Shown here piece after piece: positions 57,617 through 64,000 of a stretch of 64,000 nt of DNA. The DNA lies in NCBI GenBank assembly GCA_965215825.1, contig CBDCEM010000003.1, positions 3,906,001 through 3,970,000 on the forward strand, given 5' to 3'. Within the stretch, counting starts at the first letter, position 1. Each line of letters opens with the position of its first letter. The position numbers and the translations under genes are program-made. The notes below the pieces were generated by a model, which worked only from the letters and a program-made list of their open reading frames with translations, had not been told where the DNA came from and made no database searches. The stretch is from JAWPMT01 sp965215825. Lineage in GTDB: Bacteria; Bacteroidota; Bacteroidia; Cytophagales; Cyclobacteriaceae.

Positions 57617-60600
57617 ATGAGAAAAGCGTCTCTCGCTACGATCCTGACAATTATCGTCATCGGATCTTCTTATCTCTTTTTGCAATTACCAGATGACGCT
57701 CACACCAGTGAGCAAATCTTAATAAGCAAGGGAAAAAAAGCACCTAAAGAGCAATTCGAACCCGGCTTATTTGTCCAACTTCATAAATACCTGCAAACAG
57801 AGGAGGGGCAGGAAAACCCGGCATATGAGGCAGGATACCAATTGCGGGAATATAACGCAGCAAAGGCCTCAGCTTCCAAAATTTCCGCCAGTCGCATAGA
57901 AAATGTAACCTGGGATGAAAGAGGTCCCGGAAACGTCAGTGGGCGCACACCGGGCATTTGGATTGACCCTACCGATGAAAATATTGAGACCTGGGTACTT
58001 GGTTCTGCCGGCGGAGGCATTTGGAGAACTGATGATGGAGGGATTACATGGAACCCCACTACTGATGAGCATCCAAACCTGACCACTTCAGATCTTCGCG
58101 GATCAGCTGCAAACCCCAACATTGTCTATGCCGGAACCGGGAAGAAATTCAATGCAACCATTCAGGGGAATGGCATGCTAAAAAGTACGGATAGAGGGCA
58201 AAGTTGGTCAGTGATAGAAAGCACGTTGAATGACACCAAGTTTGCTAACGTCACCAGAATAGCTGTAAATCAAGCCAATGAAGATGAGTTGATTGTTTCC
58301 ACCAACACCGATAACAACATTGGCGGCTTAGGCTCTTTCTTGCTGAAAAGTACTGATGGGGGCGATTCCTGGGCACAAGTATTTGTTTCTGGCAGTAGAA
58401 TTCAACAAGTTGTGGCATCACCGGAGGATTTCAACATCCAATTTGCAAGTATCAACAGTACGTCTATCATAAGAAGCACGGATGCCGGTGAAAATTGGGA
58501 AACGGTATTCACTGTGGATAGCCTGCACATTGACTCTCAAAGTCTGGACCGAATGGAAATCGCTATAGCTCCAGATAACATCAACAGGGTTTTCTTATCT
58601 GTCTACGTCGATGATGCCGGAGATAGTGATTCAGAACTATATGTGAGTGATAATCAAGGCAACTCCTGGTCCAGGGTTGTAGGTACAGATCAAAGTAATG
58701 ACTTTGGTAATTGGTTACTGACACAAGGCTGGTATGATCAGACCATTGCTGTACATCCTTACATTGATTCCTGTGTCGTTGTTGCCGGAGTAGGAGCCAT
58801 TTTGAAAATTACTTTAGCGAATCAGCAGAACGATTCTCTTTATCTGGGAACTTTAGAGGTTATCACCGACCAAAGAGATCAATATGTCATAGAAGGCGTT
58901 CGTGATGTAGGATCCAAGGGTGTTCATGTGGATCATCACAATTTGGTTCTTTGGCCCATAGATGAAGCATCTCAGTCATACTACTTATTCAATGGGAATG
59001 ATGGCGGACTGGCCCTTTCCAGGGATGAAGGAGAGACATTTCGTCAAACAGGTTTCTCCTTTGGAGGTCTGGAGCCGTTTAGAGGATACAATACAGTAGA
59101 GTTCTACGGAGTGGATAAGCAAAACGGAGAAGATCGGTACATAGCAGGTGCGCAGGATAATGGTACTTATGTTTCCGGTGGAGACCCTGGAACCGATAGC
59201 GAATGGAGCTTCAGAATTGGGGGCGATGGATTCTTCACAGCCTGGAACTATAGTAACCCCAATTTATTGATGGGAGGCTTTCAAAACAATGGCCTGGCAC
59301 GGAGTACAGATGGTGGCAATTCCTTTCAAGGTGTACAACTTCCTGTCAGTGAAGGTCCGTTCATAACAGAAATAGAAAACTCGAAACAAGATCCGGATTT
59401 GGTTTTTTTAGCTTCTCCTGACGGACTGTTGCGGTCCCAGGATTTTGGTGATTCATGGGAGGTTTTAGGTATGCCGGATACCTGGACTTACAGTGGGTTT
59501 AGTACGAGAATAGCTATTTCTTTGGTTAACCCGGAAGTGATTTGGTCTGGAGCTACCATTGGGAATAACAGTCGGATTGCGCGCTCCACAGACGGTGGAA
59601 ACACATGGACTTCAACAGCGGGTTATGAAGATGCTAACCGAGGAGCTGTCACCAGTATTTCGACACATCCTTCTGATGAGAATACCGCATTTGCTTTGTT
59701 TTCTCAAGCCAATGGACCTAAGATTCTTCGAACTACTGATGGTGGTCAATCCTGGGAAGATATATCAGGCTTTGTAACGAATGCTCCGGAAAGTTCAAAC
59801 GGTTTCCCGGATGTACCCACTTACAGTGTCCTGGTCATGCCCTTCGATAACGACATCATCTGGGTTGGTACGGGTATAGGCATAGTGGAAAGTCTTGATG
59901 GAGGCGTCACCTGGTCGTTGAAAACAGACCATAATCTCCCTGCTGTTGCAGTGTGGGACATGCTTATCGTCAATGATGAAGTTGTCATCGCCACACATGG
60001 TAGAGGAATCTGGTCTGCCACTTTGCCTGAGTTGGCCGGTTATGAACCTCCAACGATTGTTCTTTCTCCAAAACTTTCAACTCCCGACGTTTCTTTTGGT
60101 ACCAATATCGCAGGCGTATCCACACTGAGATCCGCTTATGACTCAACTCAAATCATCGCTCGTAGCGACCGTGATCAATTTGATGATATAGTGATCCATG
60201 AACAAATGTCTAATGAAGCAGGAGAAGTAGTGAATTGGTCCCTGGATCTGGCCTCAGCATTAGCCAATATTGCTGGTGATCAGCAAGTAGATATCATCCA
60301 TACGTCCTGGAGCGCAGGTGTAGCAAAATCACGAGACGCTACTACGAGGATCATCAGATTAAATGATCCGGTCAATTCCTTTTTCAATCCCGTAGATGGA
60401 GACATTGTTGGCAATTACATCATTGATGGTTTCAGCGTATCAAGCTCCCTATCCATCGACGGAAATGCCTTTCACTCACCTCATCCGTATAGGGCTCGAT
60501 CATTGATATCATTCACGGTAAGAACGCCCTTCACGCTGGATGCAGATTCTGCGGTTTTGCGATACAATGACGTGGCTATTGTTGAACCCGGAGAAGATTT

Positions 60601-61198
60601 TGGCGAACTTTTTTACGATTTTGTAGCAATTGAAGCGGTCAAATTACCAATCGAAACGTCCCAACCCCAGTGGATTCAACTGATTCGTTATGATTCCAGA
60701 CAACAAACAGATTGGCTTAATGCTTACAATACCGACGCCAATGCAGCCCCTTCTGCTGATTTGTTTAAGGAACAAAGATTGGACCTGTATGAAAGTGGAG
60801 ATTTCCAACGGGGGGATGAGATATTGGTCCGTTTTATCCTCGACTCGGATCCGGCAGCAGAAGGATATGGGTGGGTTGTAGATGATATCAGTTTTAACGC
60901 CGAAGCTCAAATTGTGCTTTCCAGTTCGGTAAATTTAAAAGATCAGCAATTCAAGGTTTATCCTAACCCAGTTCAAGAGGTGGCCTCCTTTTCATATGAA
61001 ATGCATACTGCCGGTCAAGCCGAAATGGACATTTTCGACCTTGAAGGCAAACTCATCAAACATGTTGATTTGGGCAATTTGAACCGGGGAACTCATCAAT
61101 ACCAACACTATACCACAGGTATGAAACCTGGTATTTACGTCAGCATCCTAAAGACAAATAGTGATACCCAAACGCTGAAATGGATCCTGGGACAGTAG
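57617..61198 (+). CDS. Large secreted BNR-repeat protein with T9SS C-terminal sorting domain
   Basis: A 1193-aa exported protein. A signal peptide (LATILTIIVIGSSYLFLQ) precedes at least ten BNR/Asp-box repeats of the form S/T-x-D-x-G-x-x-W (TDDGGITW, STDRGQSW, STDGGDSW, STDAGENW, STDGGNTW, TTDGGQSW, SLDGGVTW), a sortilin/Vps10-like double beta-propeller (about 100-800). A beta-sandwich with GWVVDDISFNA (about 1090) follows, then the type IX sorting domain KVYPNPVQEVASF...GIYVSILKT. It is cell-surface or extracellular; glycan or protein binding is likely. Confidence 0.9.
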   Translation: MRKASLATILTIIVIGSSYLFLQLPDDAHTSEQILISKGKKAPKEQFEPGLFVQLHKYLQTEEGQENPAYEAGYQLREYNAAKASASKISASRIENVTWDERGPGNVSGRTPGIWIDPTDENIETWVLGSAGGGIWRTDDGGITWNPTTDEHPNLTTSDLRGSAANPNIVYAGTGKKFNATIQGNGMLKSTDRGQSWSVIESTLNDTKFANVTRIAVNQANEDELIVSTNTDNNIGGLGSFLLKSTDGGDSWAQVFVSGSRIQQVVASPEDFNIQFASINSTSIIRSTDAGENWETVFTVDSLHIDSQSLDRMEIAIAPDNINRVFLSVYVDDAGDSDSELYVSDNQGNSWSRVVGTDQSNDFGNWLLTQGWYDQTIAVHPYIDSCVVVAGVGAILKITLANQQNDSLYLGTLEVITDQRDQYVIEGVRDVGSKGVHVDHHNLVLWPIDEASQSYYLFNGNDGGLALSRDEGETFRQTGFSFGGLEPFRGYNTVEFYGVDKQNGEDRYIAGAQDNGTYVSGGDPGTDSEWSFRIGGDGFFTAWNYSNPNLLMGGFQNNGLARSTDGGNSFQGVQLPVSEGPFITEIENSKQDPDLVFLASPDGLLRSQDFGDSWEVLGMPDTWTYSGFSTRIAISLVNPEVIWSGATIGNNSRIARSTDGGNTWTSTAGYEDANRGAVTSISTHPSDENTAFALFSQANGPKILRTTDGGQSWEDISGFVTNAPESSNGFPDVPTYSVLVMPFDNDIIWVGTGIGIVESLDGGVTWSLKTDHNLPAVAVWDMLIVNDEVVIATHGRGIWSATLPELAGYEPPTIVLSPKLSTPDVSFGTNIAGVSTLRSAYDSTQIIARSDRDQFDDIVIHEQMSNEAGEVVNWSLDLASALANIAGDQQVDIIHTSWSAGVAKSRDATTRIIRLNDPVNSFFNPVDGDIVGNYIIDGFSVSSSLSIDGNAFHSPHPYRARSLISFTVRTPFTLDADSAVLRYNDVAIVEPGEDFGELFYDFVAIEAVKLPIETSQPQWIQLIRYDSRQQTDWLNAYNTDANAAPSADLFKEQRLDLYESGDFQRGDEILVRFILDSDPAAEGYGWVVDDISFNAEAQIVLSSSVNLKDQQFKVYPNPVQEVASFSYEMHTAGQAEMDIFDLEGKLIKHVDLGNLNRGTHQYQHYTTGMKPGIYVSILKTNSDTQTLKWILGQ

Positions 61199-61220
61199 TC
61201 CAAAAGAAGAATAATCACAA

Positions 61221-61256
61221 AGCAAAGCGAGGTTCTTATCTCGCTTTTGCTTTTTT
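61221..61256 (+). terminator. Rho-independent terminator after the T9SS protein gene
   Basis: Stem AGCAAAGCGAG / CTCGCTTTTGCT with an eight-base loop and TTTTTT, 22 bp after the stop codon. Confidence 0.88.
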
Positions 61257-61335
61257 GAGGCAAGGACACTTATTTTCTTGCTCTAGATTTTTTATCTTCG
61301 ATTTCTGAATTGCTCAACAATACCGGCTTATTTCT

Positions 61336-61971
61336 ATGAATAAAGGTGCCCAATACTTTGTTATTATGATTCTGGTCTTTGGATCCTTTGCTCTTTATAC
61401 AAAGGTCTTAGATGATTCCAAGCCAGCATTGCTTACTGAACAAGCCGTTGAACCCGACATATTGTTGGACAACAGCAAGTTCTATATGAAAGAGCACGCA
61501 TATGATCGCTCTCTTGAACAATTGGATCAGGCCATCAAATCCATCCGTGAGATTGAGCTTGATCTCGATGAAGAAAGTAAAAGAATTTTGGAGTACTCCA
61601 TCTCTGAACTGGAATTGGTTCGAACTGAAATGGAAATGGATTCTTTAGTCACCGAGGATTTGAACAAAGCGTTTTCAGATGCACTTAATGCATTGACGAT
61701 TGCAGAGTTAAAAATTTCAGAAATTCTATTGCAACAAGATCACCCAAAAGATGCCATCGTCGCCATGAAATATGGCATGTATCACGTCAAGCATGCATTG
61801 AAATATTCACAAGGCGAGAAAAAAGAATATGAGATTCATATTTATGAAGAAATTGATGCTTTGCTCGAAAATGATTCGCTCACAGATGCAGAAATGATCG
61901 AGAAGTTAGAAGCGATGATTCACGAACTGGATGTGCTTGTAGAAGGTGAAAGAGTACCAGAAAGTCATTAA
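61336..61971 (+). CDS. Helical membrane-anchored protein, 211 aa
   Basis: One N-terminal transmembrane or signal segment (GAQYFVIMILVFGSFALYTKVL), then all-helical hairpins rich in Glu/Asp (AYDRSLEQLDQAIKSIREIELDL, LNKAFSDALNALTIAELKISEILL). In layout and composition it resembles the lipoprotein at 46539-47243. No named domain recognised. Its stop is 14 bp before the DUF2911 gene, so the pair is probably co-transcribed. Confidence 0.6.
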   Translation: MNKGAQYFVIMILVFGSFALYTKVLDDSKPALLTEQAVEPDILLDNSKFYMKEHAYDRSLEQLDQAIKSIREIELDLDEESKRILEYSISELELVRTEMEMDSLVTEDLNKAFSDALNALTIAELKISEILLQQDHPKDAIVAMKYGMYHVKHALKYSQGEKKEYEIHIYEEIDALLENDSLTDAEMIEKLEAMIHELDVLVEGERVPESH

Positions 61972-61985
61972 CTGAACTTAAGCAC

Positions 61986-62528
61986 ATGAACAAAATCTTG
62001 AAGTGGACAATCATCATTCTGGCATCTTTGTCCGTTTTACTCTTCATCGCTTATCAAGGGCTTATTGCTTATACGAAATCATTTAGCCCACAACAAACAG
62101 CTTCTTATATTAACGAGAATCTGGAGATCTACATTACTTACAGCAGTCCTAGTAAGAAGAATCGGGAAATTTTTGGCAGCCTGGTACCTTTTGGTCAGGT
62201 ATGGCGGACCGGAGCCAATGAAGCAACTACTTTTTCCGCATCCAGGGACATCACGATAGCAGGACAAACGCTACCTAAGGGAAATTACACCCTATTTTCT
62301 GTACCTGGACCTGAATCATGGGAGATCATATTTAATAGTGAGCAGTATGATTGGGGTATCAATTATGACGGCACTTCACCACACAACCCCGAATCAGACG
62401 TCTTATCTGCAAAAGCAGTTGTTTTGATGTCGAATGGAGTTAAAGAGCAGTTCAGCATCTACATTGATGAGATTGAGGGCATCGTGTTTGAATGGGACCG
62501 CACACGGGCTGTCCTTCCCTTTGAATAG
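61986..62528 (+). CDS. DUF2911 protein, membrane anchored
   Basis: A 180-aa DUF2911 protein with an N-terminal helix (WTIIILASLSVLLFIAYQGLIAY). Family blocks are clear: ITYSSPSKKNREIFGSLVPFGQVWRTGANEATTFSASRDITIAGQTLPKGNYTLFSVPG, and SWEIIFNSEQYDWGINYDG. Members are usually exported and beta-rich; function unknown. Confidence 0.9.
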   Translation: MNKILKWTIIILASLSVLLFIAYQGLIAYTKSFSPQQTASYINENLEIYITYSSPSKKNREIFGSLVPFGQVWRTGANEATTFSASRDITIAGQTLPKGNYTLFSVPGPESWEIIFNSEQYDWGINYDGTSPHNPESDVLSAKAVVLMSNGVKEQFSIYIDEIEGIVFEWDRTRAVLPFE

Positions 62529-62529
62529 C

Positions 62530-63300
62530 GTGATTCGCATACTCATACTCCCTATTCTTTATTTTATTGTACTCTCTACTGGATGCAAGGAAGATAAGGA
62601 AATCAAACCATCAGGATCACTAGCAACTTACATACAACAATCTGATCATCCAGCAGTCAATGACCTCATCGCATGCGCTGCAAATAACCTCGATTCTATA
62701 TCAGGTAGTGAGGTGGATTCTGTATCGATATTCTTTCTCCCTACAGCTGGCGCCACCAATTTCAAGTATTTTGAAACGGAATTTTCGGATATTGATCCTC
62801 ATGATCATTCACTGTTTTCAGAATTGGAACTTGTTGATTCTCCTGTCTTTGGCGGACATCTAAGGAAGTTTACCCGAACAGGCACAACTACTAAAAAATG
62901 GTGCATTGTCACATTTGAACAAGGGGACAGTTTATATTATTCCAACCCCATATTTATCAAATCACCAGAGCTTAATACGGAATTCAATACTGAATTACTA
63001 TCGATTGATCAAACTGAAATACTGAGCCCTATATTTAACTGGCAGGATGGAGCAATCGACGAAAGCGTAATCTACTTTCAGGTGATCAGTGATTCAAATG
63101 ATCGATTAATCTCAGGAACTTACACGTTTGAGAAGACCTTCCAATTTTACAACTTGTCCAATGTTACGCTCAACATAAATGATGTCACACCGCCTCCTTC
63201 TCTCTCAGAGAATGAGGAGTACTATTTCACACTTATGGCAGTAAGTATCGATAATTGGGTGAACCTGATTATCAGAGCTCCATTTGATACAAAGCTCTGA
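62530..63300 (+). CDS. Lipoprotein of unknown function, GTG start
   Basis: I choose GTG at 62530, one base after the DUF2911 stop codon, because translation from it gives MIRILILPILYFIVLSTGCK, a signal with lipobox LSTGC; earlier in-frame starts lie inside the DUF2911 gene. The mature part (about 240 aa) has two beta-rich halves (VDSVSIFFLPTAGATNFKYFE; ESVIYFQVISDSNDRLISGTYTFEKTF) of Fn3-like appearance. No family recognised. Confidence 0.7.
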   Translation: MIRILILPILYFIVLSTGCKEDKEIKPSGSLATYIQQSDHPAVNDLIACAANNLDSISGSEVDSVSIFFLPTAGATNFKYFETEFSDIDPHDHSLFSELELVDSPVFGGHLRKFTRTGTTTKKWCIVTFEQGDSLYYSNPIFIKSPELNTEFNTELLSIDQTEILSPIFNWQDGAIDESVIYFQVISDSNDRLISGTYTFEKTFQFYNLSNVTLNINDVTPPPSLSENEEYYFTLMAVSIDNWVNLIIRAPFDTKL

Positions 63301-63314
63301 AGTCAGTCTTTCAT

Positions 63315-64000
63315 TTATTTTCCTTTCATGAAATCGGGAATCGGAGGAGGTCCTGGGGGTAAAATAGGTTTGTAAACGTAATCACCTTTCCTTCTCAGAA
63401 ATTCCGCCCGAATCTTTTCTCGGAGACCTTCACTTTCAAAAACATCTACCATCGTCATCGCCAATGCTTTGGAAGCGTGGACCATCCCTTTGTGACCGAT
63501 ACTCATACCGCCGCAGGCCACAACCGCCCACGAATGCCATGGGGTATCTTTTGGTGCTACTGTGGCATTCATCCTTATCACTGGTACCAGCCAACTCACG
63601 TCTCCCACATCTGTAGACCCTCCACCCGGGTGTTCCAGTGTTTCTTCCAGTGGAGTAATCTTGCTATCTATACCAACTTCAGGTTTGCCTGTTGCTCTTT
63701 GTATACCATAAGCAAATTCTTTTTCTTCCTCGGTGTACGTGATTTCTCCCAGGTATTCGAGGTTCTTTTGCATTTTTTCGCCGCCTGTTCGATTTACCAC
63801 GATCTCATGAACCCCCGAAACCAGAGATATTTCATAATCAACATTGGCCATAATGGCCGCTCCCTCAGCAATTCGCTCCACCTGCTTCCACACGACTTCC
63901 ATGCCATCTCTTCTTGTATCACGGACGCGTGTCCATATCTTCGAATAATCCGGAACAACATTCACTACGCTCCCACCATCCTGAATGTGGTAGTGAATTC
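63315..64000 (-). CDS. M20-type amidohydrolase (AbgB-like), 5' partial
   Basis: C-terminal part of an M20D amidohydrolase. The frame is open to the window end (upstream residues read HYHIQDGGSVVNVVPDYSKIW), so GTG at 63965 is not the true start. Dimerisation-domain sequence (TRVRDTRRDGMEVVWKQVERIAEGAA) is followed by GGGSTDVGDVSWLVPVIRMN (a metal-binding Asp block) and the C-terminal HKGMVHASKALAM. It resembles aminobenzoyl-glutamate utilisation protein B. It is convergent with the lipoprotein gene. Confidence 0.88.
   Translation of the reverse strand, partial: IHYHIQDGGSVVNVVPDYSKIWTRVRDTRRDGMEVVWKQVERIAEGAAIMANVDYEISLVSGVHEIVVNRTGGEKMQKNLEYLGEITYTEEEKEFAYGIQRATGKPEVGIDSKITPLEETLEHPGGGSTDVGDVSWLVPVIRMNATVAPKDTPWHSWAVVACGGMSIGHKGMVHASKALAMTMVDVFESEGLREKIRAEFLRRKGDYVYKPILPPGPPPIPDFMKGK

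Overview
The window looks like a chromosomal stretch of a free-living Bacteroidota bacterium, most likely a marine or soil Cytophagales. The signs are a large secreted BNR-repeat protein with a type IX secretion C-terminal sorting domain, DUF3667, DUF2911, DUF2141 and PepSY-like proteins, many small lipoproteins, a TPR histidine kinase, an IS3-family element and a RAYT. GC content is moderate. There are no rRNA genes, CRISPR arrays or prophage.

Layout. 0-7.3 kb: unlinked housekeeping-type genes (ICMT-like methyltransferase, two lipoproteins, TetR regulator/YiaA pair, DUF3667, MgtE). 7.9-9.2 kb: an apparently intact IS3-family element with matching ends, a 3-bp target duplication and an A8 frameshift site. 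9.5-10.4 kb: a small stress operon (basic micropeptide, cupin, cold-shock protein). 10.6-20.1 kb: phosphatase, TPR-PRMT, S9 peptidase, fatty acid hydroxylase, TPR-kinase. 20.3-22.1 kb: a 41-bp degenerate tandem repeat, a DUF6261-like gene, and a RAYT between inverted REP hairpins.

22.4-40.6 kb is a rearranged stress/envelope island read almost entirely from the minus strand. Its operons hold DgcN-type DUF1611 enzymes, cupins, basic micropeptides, an AraC regulator, CsbD, a transglutaminase, GH130 + GT4 + antiporter, and a D-amino-acid set (prohibitin-like, DUF1611, alanine/ornithine racemase, D-Ala-D-Ala dipeptidase), then a fatty acid desaturase. Eight copies of a two-box element (TGTAAY boxes 21 bp apart, one copy 22) precede these units and the 10-kb operon, so they look like one regulon. 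Broken copies of AraC, antiporter, bestrophin, IS3 and a small gene show repeated duplication and decay.

43.8-55.6 kb holds an ECF sigma factor gene and, around it, eight promoter-like sequences of the form TGTGAC, 16-17 bp, GTCT. One precedes the sigma gene itself, one precedes a probable small RNA, and the others precede PepSY-like proteins, a paralogous small-protein family and a lipoprotein/M20 peptidase/DUF819 operon. This looks like a compact autoregulated ECF regulon. Between its members lies a DUF2141/DUF1611/asparaginase (frameshifted)/2OG-oxygenase/SET cluster.

55.6-56.9 kb is a recombination scar: an MgtE tail fused to an integrase N-terminus, an att-like repeat, then tRNA-Pro(TGG) and tRNA-Pro-derived tRNA-like copies, one interrupted by a GIY-YIG nuclease gene. 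The window ends with the T9SS protein, small lipoproteins, DUF2911 and a partial M20 amidohydrolase.
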